Positions 51,413 through 59,847 are shown, numbered from the stretch's first letter. The stretch: DNA of 64,000 nucleotides from Bacteroidota bacterium (GCA_016717725.1 JADKFA010000011.1:62001-126000); one strand, 5' to 3'. The notes: a model not told the origin generated them from the sequence alone. Made by a program: numbers and translations.

Positions 51413-53329
51413 CTACTTACTCACACTATTCGCGAGCTCAAAATACTTCGCCGCCATAGCTTCATTTCCTTTATTTCGCCACGTTACTCCTAAAAAATAA
51501 TAGGCTTGAGTAAGATTGGGATTAATTTGGACGGCACGCTCAAGGTTGGTAATAGCTAAATCATACTGCCCTCCTACTCCGTAACACGATCCGATATTCA
51601 TATAGGCATCGGCATAATCTGGTTTGTTTTTTACAGCTTGTTGGTATCGCTTTAATGCTTCGTTGTAGTTTTGCATATCAAAGTACACTGAACCAGAATT
51701 ATTGAGTACTACAGGATCATAAGGATTTAATTTTATGGCTTCATCGTAGTATTTCAATGCTTCCGGATAATTTTTGACCCGGTAGCTGGCTATACCGAGT
51801 TGTGTCCATGCATCGGTGAAGAAGGGATATAACTCGATTGATTTCTTAAGATGAACAACTCCATCGTTGAATACGGCGTCACGATCTTTTTCAGAAAGTG
51901 TTTGTAGATAATCGGTTTTTACTTTGTAAAGTCCCACGTAGTAATGAACACGGGCGGAATTAGGCGCGGAGATTAATCCACTATTGTATAAGGACTCATT
52001 GCTCTTCCAAACTGGATTGCGTGCAATGGTGAGTCCAGAGAAGATAAGTACGATGGCTCCAGAAACGAATAAAGCGGGAGAAGAAAATGTTTTTGAAACA
52101 GACTCTTTCGCATCCAGGAATTTCAAGATTAACCATGAAAGTAATAATACCATTCCAAACGAAGGAACATACATCAAGCGTTCACCATAATGTGTACCAA
52201 TGCGCATAAAGATATTGGAAGAAACAGCGACGGTGATGAAGAAAAAGAACAATGCCAAACTAGTTGGATTTCTGTTTTTCATTCCTTTAATAGCCCATCC
52301 TAAAAGGAAAAGTAAAACAACTGCTGACAAAATAAATTTCCAATCGCTGATTCCGGCAGGCGTTACTTCGGGATAAGATAAATCGAAGCTGAGATTAATT
52401 GGTACTACTAACTTATATAAATAGAATCCCAACATAGCCACCGCACCCGTTAGTTGTGTGAGCGAATCCTTGGCATACATCAATGCATTGTCAGCAACAG
52501 AGGGTGGTGCAGAAGAAAACACATCTGAATTATTTATTATTTTATACCTGATGAGGAGGAAAATAAGGGTAGGTATTAACATCCATTGCGTCCCATAAAG
52601 GCTGGATTTCAATCCAGCTTGATCGATAGTATTATTTCGGAAGTAAACCAACAATGGAAAAATCGGCAAGAAAGTGATGGTGCTTTCTTTGGAGAGAAAC
52701 GCAACGAAAAACAAGATCATTGCTAAAATGATAGAAGACATTTTGCTTTTCTCCTTGTATGTCAAATATTGATCGAGACTCAATAAACAGAGGAGGAACG
52801 ACAATATTTCATCTAAGCTTTTGATGTTTGCTACTACTTCGGTATGAATGGGATGAACGGCGAAGATTAATGCAGTGAGAAATGCTAGTTTTTGCTGTTC
52901 AGGAAACCATTTACTAAGCAAACGAAAGATGAAATAACAGGTGAATGCGAATAGCAGAACGTTAAGTAGATGTCCTGGTGTTGCATTGTTCGGAAAAAGA
53001 TCCCAGAAAATAGCGAAGATGGCTTTCGGCAAAGGACGATATAACTCATCGGCCATTAAAATATAGCCATAGCGATAACTAGTACTGAAAATTTCGCCAA
53101 GGGCAGACATCCCTTTTTGAGTGCTTGTATTTTCGATGATGGCGGCATAATCATCTAACACAAATCCAAAATTTAATGTATTTGCATACACCAAGAATCC
53201 AAGAATTGCAGGTAGCCAAGCCCACCATTTTGGATAATCATTTTTTAAAGGAGAAGCAGAAACATTGCTTTCCTTTGCTCTTGCCGTTGCAGCAAATTTT
53301 TCCTTCTTATTTAATTTCTTTTCCGACAT
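51413..53329 (-). CDS. TMTC-like multi-pass membrane protein with C-terminal TPR repeats
   Basis: A 638-residue inner-membrane protein. After a lysine-rich start, about 10 membrane segments carry patterns of the GT-C glycosyltransferase fold: VLDDYAAI with a DD pair in the first loop, and AVHPIHTEVVANIKSLDEIL, which resembles the HP motif of TMTC O-mannosyltransferases. From about residue 455 there are TPR repeats (YYDEAIKLNPYDPVVLNNSG, RYQQAVKNKPDYADAYMNIG, NLERAVQINPNLTQAYYFLG). It may glycosylate exported proteins; donor and target are unknown. It is followed by the SDR and TPR lipoprotein genes upstream on the same strand. Confidence 0.78.
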   Translation of the reverse strand: MSEKKLNKKEKFAATARAKESNVSASPLKNDYPKWWAWLPAILGFLVYANTLNFGFVLDDYAAIIENTSTQKGMSALGEIFSTSYRYGYILMADELYRPLPKAIFAIFWDLFPNNATPGHLLNVLLFAFTCYFIFRLLSKWFPEQQKLAFLTALIFAVHPIHTEVVANIKSLDEILSFLLCLLSLDQYLTYKEKSKMSSIILAMILFFVAFLSKESTITFLPIFPLLVYFRNNTIDQAGLKSSLYGTQWMLIPTLIFLLIRYKIINNSDVFSSAPPSVADNALMYAKDSLTQLTGAVAMLGFYLYKLVVPINLSFDLSYPEVTPAGISDWKFILSAVVLLFLLGWAIKGMKNRNPTSLALFFFFITVAVSSNIFMRIGTHYGERLMYVPSFGMVLLLSWLILKFLDAKESVSKTFSSPALFVSGAIVLIFSGLTIARNPVWKSNESLYNSGLISAPNSARVHYYVGLYKVKTDYLQTLSEKDRDAVFNDGVVHLKKSIELYPFFTDAWTQLGIASYRVKNYPEALKYYDEAIKLNPYDPVVLNNSGSVYFDMQNYNEALKRYQQAVKNKPDYADAYMNIGSCYGVGGQYDLAITNLERAVQINPNLTQAYYFLGVTWRNKGNEAMAAKYFELANSVSK

Positions 53330-53341
53330 GCATGCAATGAT

Positions 53342-53878
53342 TTACAGAGGGATAGAATCGCTAACTGTCATCCCATTTTGCATTTCGAACATTTTAATTA
53401 ATGCTTCGGGACTCAAACTAAGTTGTTGCAACAACATGCGACAATCGTTAGCCAAGACATGATCGGGATATTTTTCCAAGAACTTTTGATAAAATGCTTT
53501 GGCTTGCTCTATATCTTGCTTGTGATTTTCGGCAACGAAGCCTTGCATGAATAAGGCAGATCCCGCTTTATTAGAATTAGGATAGCGTTGAACTCTCCCA
53601 AATAATTCTATTGACTGATCGAATTTACCCACGGCAATGCTCATTTCTCCTGCTTTAAATAAATACGAAGGCGATAACGTATCGTCTTTGTAATTATCGG
53701 CATAGTCGAGATACATTTTGATGAGCTCCGATGCTTTCTCTTTGTTAGGTACTGGCATAGAATCTAAATCGAGAGCAGATTCTGCTTTCGAAATTTTTTC
53801 TTGTAAACTTACTTGGGGACGCGTGCAGGCTACCAAGGCACAGAAACCCATCAACAAAAACCAATTTTTCATATTCAT
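53342..53878 (-). CDS. TPR-containing lipoprotein
   Basis: A 178-residue protein with a lipoprotein signal (FLLMGFCALVAC) and TPR-like helices (PSYLFKAGEMSIAVGKFDQSIELFGRV, ALFMQGFVAENHKQDIEQAKAFYQKFLEKYP), similar in layout to YbgF or BamD-type outer-membrane lipoproteins. It is 12 bases from the start of the TMTC-like gene and in the same orientation, so they are probably co-transcribed and may act together in the envelope. The family is assigned only broadly. Confidence 0.75.
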   Translation of the reverse strand: MNMKNWFLLMGFCALVACTRPQVSLQEKISKAESALDLDSMPVPNKEKASELIKMYLDYADNYKDDTLSPSYLFKAGEMSIAVGKFDQSIELFGRVQRYPNSNKAGSALFMQGFVAENHKQDIEQAKAFYQKFLEKYPDHVLANDCRMLLQQLSLSPEALIKMFEMQNGMTVSDSIPL

Positions 53879-53906
53879 TATTTTATTTAATCTTATTATT
53901 ATTTTT

Positions 53907-54713
53907 TTATTTGAAGGGTGATCCAGGCTCTTTGGCCATGTGTTTATAGACTAGCTTATCCATGAAGGCGGGAAAGAATTTATTCAGCCAAACGGTAAAT
54001 CGACCATTAAACGTCAACACCAAATCGCGTTTACGATATTTTACAGCCTCTGCAATTTTGTGAGCTACGGTTTGTGCCGACATCATTTTATTTTCTTCGC
54101 GTGGACTTTCTCCCTGCGCACTACCATCTGCAGAAAGAGAAGAAATACGGATCTCCGATGCTGTGAATCCGGGACATGCAACCAACACATGCAAATCCTT
54201 TTTTAAGTTTTCGATGCGTAATGTTTCCAGAAATCCTTCTAAAGCAAACTTCGAAGCTGAATAACCAGTGCGACCGGGCAATCCTTTTTTTCCAGCGATG
54301 GAAGATATGCCCACTACACTCCCTTTCGACTCCAACAAATGTGGCAAAGCATATTTTGTGCAATACACAGCGCCCCAAAAATTAGTATCCATCAATCTTT
54401 TCAACACCGACAAATCCATCTCCTCGAAAAGAGCACGCATCGAAATTCCAGCATTATTTATCAGCACATCAATGCGTCCAAACTTTGCGAGTGTTTCATC
54501 AATAATCCGTTTTGCATCCTCCTCAACACTCACATCAGCCTGCACTGCCAATAAATGCTCCGACGAGCTCTTAAACTCAGAAATTACTTCCTGCAACTTC
54601 TCCATACGTCGACCGCTTATCACTACACGATAACCGCGAGCCAAAAAGGTTGAGGCACATGCTTTGCCAATGCCAGATCCACCGCCTGTGATAATCACTA
54701 CTTTTGATTGCAT
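53907..54713 (-). CDS. short-chain dehydrogenase/reductase
   Basis: A 268-residue NAD(P)-dependent oxidoreductase. The cofactor motif is TGGGSGIGKACA (8-19), NNAG is in VLINNAGISM, and the catalytic set is S in GISSIAGKKG with YSASKFALEG giving Y and K. The hydrophobic C-terminal part (FTVWLNKFFPAFMDKLVY) suggests membrane association, as in lipid-active SDRs of this type. The substrate is unknown. The promoter ends four bases before the ATG. Confidence 0.92.
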   Translation of the reverse strand: MQSKVVIITGGGSGIGKACASTFLARGYRVVISGRRMEKLQEVISEFKSSSEHLLAVQADVSVEEDAKRIIDETLAKFGRIDVLINNAGISMRALFEEMDLSVLKRLMDTNFWGAVYCTKYALPHLLESKGSVVGISSIAGKKGLPGRTGYSASKFALEGFLETLRIENLKKDLHVLVACPGFTASEIRISSLSADGSAQGESPREENKMMSAQTVAHKIAEAVKYRKRDLVLTFNGRFTVWLNKFFPAFMDKLVYKHMAKEPGSPFK

Positions 54714-54717
54714 ATTG

Positions 54718-54725
54718 CAAAACTA
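54718..54725 (-). promoter_or_regulatory. -7 element (TAGTTTTG) directly before the SDR start
   Basis: TAnnTTTG on the minus strand, four bases from the ATG at 54713, so that transcription would begin at or close to the start codon. Confidence 0.5.
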
Positions 54726-54807
54726 AAAAAAGGATTAATGATTGGACCATTTTGTTCTTAACATCCATCTTAGAAGGGATTAAAAATTGTAAAAATGGAA
54801 AATCGGT

Positions 54808-54848
54808 ATCCAGTAGGAAAAATCTTAAAAAAGATTATCCTACTGGAT
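54808..54848. repeat. hairpin in the divergent SDR / GNAT-like gap
   Basis: ATCCAGTAGGA and TCCTACTGGAT, with an inner AATCTT/AAGATT pairing. It lies between divergent genes, so it is unlikely to be an ordinary terminator. Confidence 0.8.
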
Positions 54849-54849
54849 T

Positions 54850-54879
54850 ACCTAAATTAGTCTAAAGACTAATTTAGGT
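54850..54879. promoter_or_regulatory. perfect 30-bp palindrome abutting the promoter at 54879 (possible operator)
   Basis: Arms of 14 bases (ACCTAAATTAGTCT and its complement) flank a two-base AA centre. Its right end touches the -7 element TAGATTTG. A dimeric repressor site is one explanation; an mRNA structure is not, because the palindrome would lie before the transcript start. Confidence 0.55.
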
Positions 54880-54886
54880 AGATTTG
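54879..54886 (+). promoter_or_regulatory. -7 element (TAGATTTG) of the GNAT-like gene
   Basis: Exact TAnnTTTG 15 bases before the ATG at 54902; it overlaps the alternative TTG start at 54884, which is therefore rejected. Confidence 0.6.
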
Positions 54887-54901
54887 CAAAAAACATCAAG
54901 T

Positions 54902-56068
54902 ATGCGCTTACAGGTAGTCGAGGGGAAAGAACTTATTCATCAATTTCATCTTTTGCCCTACTCTATTTACAAAAATGATCCTCATTGGGTACCCCATTTA
55001 ATTCAGGACATTGAAAAGGTATTTGATCCTCAAAAAAACAAACTGTACAAAGAAGGAGCTACAGCAATACGCTGGATTTTGCTCGACGATAAAGGCGAAA
55101 AAATTGGACGCCTAGCGGCATTCATCAACCCGAAAGATGTGGGCACCACCAAATTCAAGACGGGTGGATTAGGCTTTTTTGAATGCATCAATGACCAAAC
55201 GGCGGCCAACTTTTTATTTGATGCGGGCAAGGCTTGGCTCGAAAAGCAAGGTATGGAAGCGATGGACGGACCCATCAACTTTGGCGACCGCAGTCAGTTT
55301 TGGGGTTGTCAAGTGACCAACTGGGACGAGCCGGGGATCTATCCCATGAACTATAATCCGCCTTATTATCAAGAATTATTCATGAATTATGGTTTTGATG
55401 TTTACTTCAACCAACATATTTACTGGAGAAGTTTAAAAGTGAAGCCACAAGCCATTTTCTATCGCAAATACCACAATTTAAAGAGCGATCCCAAATTCAA
55501 AGTATCCAATATTCGGGGGATGAATATTGATGAGGTAGCCGAAAACTTCAAAACCGTTTACAATGCAGCTTGGGGTGGACATTCCCATTTCAAGCCCATG
55601 ACGACCTCGGGTTCACAGAAAATTTTTAAAGCCATGAAGCCCGTGATGGATCCCAATGCCATCATCTTTGCTTATTATGATGGAGCACCCATTGGATTAT
55701 TTTTATGTATTCCTGAATTGAACCAACTATTTAAGCATGTGAATGGCAACCTCAATGCCATTGGAAAAATAAAATTCCTTTTTCACAAGCTTCGTCGAAC
55801 CACGACACGATTAGTGGGTGCTGTGTTTGGGGTAGTTCGAGAATGGCATGGAAAAGGTGTTGAAGCGGCTTTAGTGGTAGAAGGAGAAATCTCCATTAAT
55901 GCTCGAGGAAACTATAACGATTTCGTAATCACCTGGATTGGAGACTTCAATCCCAAAATGATTAAAGTAGCCGAAAACCTTGATACTCAACTTTGGAGAA
56001 CGTTACAAACCTATCGTTACCAATTTGACCGCAGTTTAGAGTTTGAACGATGTCCGGTTGTTGAATAA
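54902..56068 (+). CDS. conserved Bacteroidota protein with GNAT-like fold
   Basis: A 388-residue cytosolic protein that I recognise as a conserved uncharacterised family with acyl-CoA acyltransferase-like fold. Visible conserved text includes YSIYKNDPHWVPHL, DGPINFGDRSQFWGCQV, YNPPYYQELFMNYGFDVYF, and GVVREWHGKGVEAALVVEGE, the last resembling an acetyl-CoA loop. No signal peptide or membrane helix. The gene is followed by tRNA-Lys, 128 bases after its stop. Function is unknown. Confidence 0.75.
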   Translation: MRLQVVEGKELIHQFHLLPYSIYKNDPHWVPHLIQDIEKVFDPQKNKLYKEGATAIRWILLDDKGEKIGRLAAFINPKDVGTTKFKTGGLGFFECINDQTAANFLFDAGKAWLEKQGMEAMDGPINFGDRSQFWGCQVTNWDEPGIYPMNYNPPYYQELFMNYGFDVYFNQHIYWRSLKVKPQAIFYRKYHNLKSDPKFKVSNIRGMNIDEVAENFKTVYNAAWGGHSHFKPMTTSGSQKIFKAMKPVMDPNAIIFAYYDGAPIGLFLCIPELNQLFKHVNGNLNAIGKIKFLFHKLRRTTTRLVGAVFGVVREWHGKGVEAALVVEGEISINARGNYNDFVITWIGDFNPKMIKVAENLDTQLWRTLQTYRYQFDRSLEFERCPVVE

Positions 56069-56196
56069 CTAGCAAAGTCGTTAAACAACAATTATTTAAC
56101 CTGTGTTTAAAAAAAACTTGTTGTTTCCTTGTCTGTATGAAACGAGAAAGACTATTTTTGCACCCCGATTGACCGTAAGATGAAGGTTTTCGGAAC

Positions 56197-56269
56197 GATT
56201 CCGTAGCTCAGTTGGTAGAGCAATACACTTTTAATGTATGGGCCCTGGGTTCGAGTCCCAGCGGGATCA
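56197..56269 (+). tRNA. tRNA-Lys (anticodon TTT)
   Basis: Acceptor GATTCCG pairs with CGGGATC and A73 follows; D arm GCTC-AGTTGGTA-GAGC; anticodon stem ATACA/TGTAT with loop CTTTTAA, anticodon TTT at 56230-56232; T arm CTGGG-TTCGAGT-CCCAG. CCA is not encoded. It marks the left edge of the accessory region. Confidence 0.96.
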
Positions 56270-56331
56270 CAATTTGTTCGAGTGACACTCACTACAAAAA
56301 AAAGTAAAGATCAAAGAGTTACAAAAAGAAA

Positions 56332-56404
56332 TTTGGGATAACACACAAAGTTATCCCAAATTTTTTTTCAGTTATCCCAAATTTTTGTGCTTATTTATCC
56401 CAAA
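56332..56404. repeat. three direct and one inverted copy of TTATCCCAAA
   Basis: Direct copies at 56351, 56372 and 56395; the inverted copy TTTGGGATAA at 56332. The inverted and first direct copies form a stem (AAATTTGGGATAAC with its complement) followed by T, so the first pair could end the tRNA-Lys transcript. The extra copies are not explained by that. Confidence 0.75.
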
Positions 56405-56499
56405 ATATAGAACACTTTTAATTGTATATTTTTGCAATGTTCTTACCAGGGGTAACTGAATAACTGAGAGGTGAAAGAGTAATATCCACCTCAGTATTC

Positions 56500-56625
56500 A
56501 TGAGTACAAAAAAATGTCCTCCGAAAAAGCCCAACTTTAGAGATGCTTGGATAAGCATACTTATAAGGTTGGCCAGGTATACGACTTATCTTTTAGTTCG
56601 TCAACTGGTTGATTTCTTCTTGTAA
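56500..56625 (+). CDS. possible 41-residue small protein
   Basis: A short ORF (MSTKKCPPKKPNFRDAWISI start) with a basic, proline-containing head, then a mostly hydrophobic helix (ISILIRLARYTTYLLVRQLV) and a terminal FFL. It is preceded by GAGAGG-like purine-rich sequence. Nothing recognised; it could be chance. The rest of 56270-56722 has no gene. Confidence 0.3.
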   Translation: MSTKKCPPKKPNFRDAWISILIRLARYTTYLLVRQLVDFFL

Positions 56626-56722
56626 GAATCAACGCACCTAAACCCTACAAAAAGAAGAGTAATAAAGTAAGGACAACATTACCCCATGGGACACCTCCAT
56701 GGGACTTTTTAAAATAGGCCAC

Positions 56723-57238
56723 ATGGAAATTAATTGTCTCCCATCACTCACCGACACCAACACTCACACCATAATTTTGGGGACAATACCAGGTGTTGAA
56801 TCATTAAACGCGAAGGAATATTACGCAAACGTCGATAATATATTTTGGGATATTGTCTTTCGCACCTTTCCACCCATAATCAAATGTGATGAACTTGTAA
56901 TGGATATGGATTTAACCTATAAGGATAAGACCTCGCGTTTACTCTCACATGGTTTTGGAATGTGGGATACAATTAAAACATGTACACGTGAAAGTGGTTC
57001 GTCCGATAGAAAATTAAAAGATGTAGAACTAAATGACTTTGATGATTTCTTTGAAATAAATCCACAAATTGAATTCATAATGTTTAATGGAATCAAGGCC
57101 GAGGATTATTTCAAACGAAAATATAAGAGCTTGTATAAAAAAATCGGCCACCAATTGATGTCATCAACCAGTGGTCAAAATCCAACTAATCCATTTCTTG
57201 TTTTAAAGCAATGGAAAGAAATTTATTTATCTCGTTGA
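56723..57238 (+). CDS. DNA-deoxyinosine glycosylase-like protein (UDG superfamily, family 6)
   Basis: A 171-residue protein with the pattern IILGTIPGVESLNAKEYYANVDNIFWDIV, which corresponds to the active-site and NxFW region of the HDG group, and a later SSTSGQNPTNPFLVLKQWKEIY with the C-terminal motif. HDG enzymes remove hypoxanthine or uracil from DNA. The usual GMWD segment (GFGMWDTIKTCTRESGSSDR) is present. I chose the ATG at 56723; the one at 56699 lies in a CCATGGG hairpin arm. It is the first gene after tRNA-Lys. Confidence 0.82.
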   Translation: MEINCLPSLTDTNTHTIILGTIPGVESLNAKEYYANVDNIFWDIVFRTFPPIIKCDELVMDMDLTYKDKTSRLLSHGFGMWDTIKTCTRESGSSDRKLKDVELNDFDDFFEINPQIEFIMFNGIKAEDYFKRKYKSLYKKIGHQLMSSTSGQNPTNPFLVLKQWKEIYLSR

Positions 57239-57499
57239 GTTATTCATAATCCTCACGGTTAAGATTTATACTTGCCACTTCCACTGTAATTCTGGTACCC
57301 TTCCACTTATCGCGATATACGGATGCATGTATACTTTCCGCTTCCATTTTATTGAGGTTGATTTAGTAGGTATAAAGTAAATGAAAACAGCGCTTGATTG
57401 TATCATAATCATTGACTTTGACTTTAAAACAATCTTTATTCACAATTTCATGTGGAAAAAGAATAGCAGATTATTAACTAATCCAAAATCATTACCCTT

Positions 57500-57507
57500 T
57501 ATCTTTG
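57500..57507 (+). promoter_or_regulatory. -7 element (TATCTTTG) of the 57530 gene
   Basis: Exact TAnnTTTG 22 bases before the ATG. The gap 57239-57529 otherwise shows only a 35-codon minus-strand ORF (57240-57347) with a plausible coding look but no relatives known to me. Confidence 0.55.
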
Positions 57508-57529
57508 ATTATCTTAAAATTAAAGTATT

Positions 57530-57898
57530 ATGACTGAATTGGAAAAGGAAGACCAAATAAAGAATGTGAGTGCACGCCTCATGTTTGGGGATTGGCATAG
57601 TGAATGGGAAAATGAAGGTAAAAAACATGTTGTAAGTGTGAGAATTACACCATATGGAACCAGTATACCCTCAACTTATTCTCTTACCATCGATGGAATT
57701 AAGATCGATGATGATAAATTTTTTAATACTGGACATTGGTTTGGTCCCTGGTTAATGTTTGAGAATGATAAATTGCGTTTCTTTTATATGGAAATGGCAA
57801 CGGAACTCGAAATGATATTTGGTGAATCAATAAATGAACATGTTGGTATAAGTAAATGGAAGCTTAAAATGCAGCGTGTACAAGCTTTAGGAGATTAG
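57530..57898 (+). CDS. hypothetical protein, 122 aa
   Basis: A soluble acidic protein that I do not recognise. It is rich in aromatic residues (FGDWHSEWENEG, TGHWFGPWLMFENDKLRFFYMEM) and has an alternating beta pattern (KHVVSVRITPYGTSIPSTYSLTIDG), suggesting a small beta-sheet fold. No signal or membrane segment. The stop lies three bases before the next gene, so the two form one unit and the protein may be an accessory or antidote of the HNH-like protein; that is conjecture. Confidence 0.7.
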   Translation: MTELEKEDQIKNVSARLMFGDWHSEWENEGKKHVVSVRITPYGTSIPSTYSLTIDGIKIDDDKFFNTGHWFGPWLMFENDKLRFFYMEMATELEMIFGESINEHVGISKWKLKMQRVQALGD

Positions 57899-57901
57899 CA
57901 T

Positions 57902-58744
57902 ATGAAACCAACAAGTAAACAAGGTCAGTGTAAATTATGTCTTGAAGTAAAAGACCTATGTGAAAGTCATATAATACCAAAGCACGTTTATAAAAGAAAT
58001 GGAATATGGACAAAAAAAGAAAAGGTTCATACACTGCATACCACAAACGATTATGAGTTTATTAATTCAAACACAATCACTGATAAATCGTGGAAAGGTG
58101 AAAGGGAGGATAGATTTCTTTGCAGGGATTGCGAAATTCGTTTAAGCGTCTTTGAACAGTATGTTGTGGATATTTTCTTTGAAGAAATTACTCCAAAGAA
58201 ATACAAGGTTGTTGCAAGTGAATCAATGTCACCTATTGGTAGAGCTATTGCGTTTACTGGTGTGGATTATCACAAGTTGAAATTATACTACCTGAGTATA
58301 TTTTGGAGAATGTCATTAAGCACTTTACCACTATTTGATTACTTTAAGCTTAGTCCATTTGACAATGAACGTATACGGCAAATGATTCTTAATAATGATG
58401 CAGGTAAGGATGAACAATTTGAGATTGCATTATTTCGACCTGGAGTTGGAGACCTTCCTACCAAGGTTCTTGCACCTTTTCTTATAGAACCAATTTCTAA
58501 TGGAACAGGTTATTATATTATTGGTGCATTTGGTGCAAATGGAATCTTACTTAAATTAAGTGATGGTGGTGTATTTGAAGAACCATTTAAGAATTTAATG
58601 AAATACACTGCATTAAAGAATGAAAAAACTGTTTATATATCGATTATTCCGGATGAAGATTGGAAAAAATTTATATTCAAAACATTAAGAGTTGGAGAAA
58701 TATTGGATGCACAATTTCAATTGAATGGCAAGAATAGTTTTTAA
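57902..58744 (+). CDS. HNH-like treble-clef protein (CxxC...SHIIPK...CxxC)
   Basis: A 280-residue protein. The first 95 residues have a zinc-finger layout like HNH nucleases: CKLC (10-13), CESHIIPKHVYK with the histidine in place of the usual DH pair, and FLCRDCEIRL with the second cysteine pair. Proteins with this CxxC-SHIIP-CxxCE pattern occur as uncharacterised genes in many genomes. The remaining two thirds has no recognised domain; LFRPGVGDLPTKVL and GTGYYIIGAFGANGILLKL suggest a beta-rich fold. Nuclease activity is a hypothesis. It is probably co-transcribed with the 122-aa gene. Confidence 0.65.
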   Translation: MKPTSKQGQCKLCLEVKDLCESHIIPKHVYKRNGIWTKKEKVHTLHTTNDYEFINSNTITDKSWKGEREDRFLCRDCEIRLSVFEQYVVDIFFEEITPKKYKVVASESMSPIGRAIAFTGVDYHKLKLYYLSIFWRMSLSTLPLFDYFKLSPFDNERIRQMILNNDAGKDEQFEIALFRPGVGDLPTKVLAPFLIEPISNGTGYYIIGAFGANGILLKLSDGGVFEEPFKNLMKYTALKNEKTVYISIIPDEDWKKFIFKTLRVGEILDAQFQLNGKNSF

Positions 58745-58755
58745 TTATAGAATAA

Positions 58756-58932
58756 TATAAGGAATTTGACGAACCGAAATTAATACTGGAAATCAATCCC
58801 ACTGCTTGGTATGGTGAATCTTCCTTTCCATTGAAATCATCTTTAGATAAGTGGATACACATACGTAGTAAGGAATTTGACACATGGTTTATTGATGTGG
58901 ATTTTTATGAAGTAGAAGAAAAACCTTTATAA
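58756..58932 (+). pseudogene. 3' fragment of a hypothetical gene without start
   Basis: An open frame of 58 codons ends at the TAA 58930-58932 and lacks any ATG. It reads like normal coding sequence (DEPKLILEINPTAWYGESSF, KEFDTWFIDVDFYEVEEKPL). The 5' part is missing, perhaps by deletion. It abuts the stop of the next minus-strand gene without a gap. Confidence 0.5.
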
Positions 58933-59826
58933 TTAATTATCGTTGGTGGATTTCTCCGTAATTTGCTTTGTACTGGATGTTGCAATATATGCGGCGAGGA
59001 ATGGCGCAACTGGTCCCAATTGAGCTTGTATTGTTGGACTTGCCAAAATGGTTACCAAACCGCCTTTTAACAAGTTCCAAACCATTTTAATTCCTTCATC
59101 GGATACTTTGTCCCCTGCTCTTTCCACTTGCTTCTTAACAATCCTACTGAATTTTGACGGTACCGTATCAATTAAATCCTTTTTTGGAATATCACTTTTT
59201 GCAGTTTCCATTATTTCATTGGCCGTGTCAATTCCAATTTCCTTTTCCTCCGATGTCAATCCATCCTGATTTCGCATCATGCTTATAATAATATCCAATC
59301 GTTCAATCACTGCATTCTTTTCAACTGGTCGCAATGGTTCATTGGAATCACAATTGATTGTACCATCTTCGTTAAGACTATTACCTGCAGTATGATTATT
59401 TTCACTTTCTAAAAGGTCCAATTCATATTGTATTTGTTTAAGCCAAGATTCAAATTGATTTTTAATTTCATCCCAATTACTACTTCTTTGGGCTACCCCG
59501 CCTACGCCACTAACTGTAGGATTAAATTTAATATGTCTTGATCCAGGATTACTATCAATATAATTAAAGTTTGAAATTTTAAAAAAGTAATTCGGTTTAC
59601 GTAAATATTTAATAGTAAATAGAGGAAATTTAACATCTTGTTGTATACTATGCATTTCAAAAATATCGTTTACCTTTTCATTGTTAGGGAATTCAAAATA
59701 AAAAGATTGAAAACGTTTATCGTTTGTTCCATCTTGATGTTTAAGATGGTCAATTATATATTTTAATTCGTTTAAATCTCTATCACTTAAATCAAGAATT
59801 AAACAATCATCTATTGCCTTTGACAT
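58933..59826 (-). CDS. hypothetical protein with C-terminal hydrophobic segment
   Basis: A 297-residue protein not recognised by me. The N-terminal 130 residues look globular (DDCLILDLSDRDLNELKYII, KFPLFTIKYLRKPNYFFKIS). A coiled or helical middle (FESWLKQIQYELDLLESENN, ERLDIIISMMRNQ) follows. The C-terminus has a glycine- and alanine-rich hydrophobic stretch (GGLVTILASPTIQAQLGPVA) that could be one or two membrane helices. Its promoter TACTTTTG is on the minus strand at 59848-59855. Surroundings suggest accessory cargo. Confidence 0.7.
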   Translation of the reverse strand: MSKAIDDCLILDLSDRDLNELKYIIDHLKHQDGTNDKRFQSFYFEFPNNEKVNDIFEMHSIQQDVKFPLFTIKYLRKPNYFFKISNFNYIDSNPGSRHIKFNPTVSGVGGVAQRSSNWDEIKNQFESWLKQIQYELDLLESENNHTAGNSLNEDGTINCDSNEPLRPVEKNAVIERLDIIISMMRNQDGLTSEEKEIGIDTANEIMETAKSDIPKKDLIDTVPSKFSRIVKKQVERAGDKVSDEGIKMVWNLLKGGLVTILASPTIQAQLGPVAPFLAAYIATSSTKQITEKSTNDN

Positions 59827-59847
59827 TTGTCTGTGTTTTTATTATTA

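Noticed and set aside
54268..54633. 121-codon ORF opposite the SDR gene
   Set aside because: It is the antisense shadow of a well-supported SDR gene.
56197..56269. Direct repeat of the tRNA-Lys 3' end as attachment site
   Set aside because: I looked for a second copy of the T-arm and acceptor sequence between 56270 and 64000 and did not see one, so no att pair is claimed.
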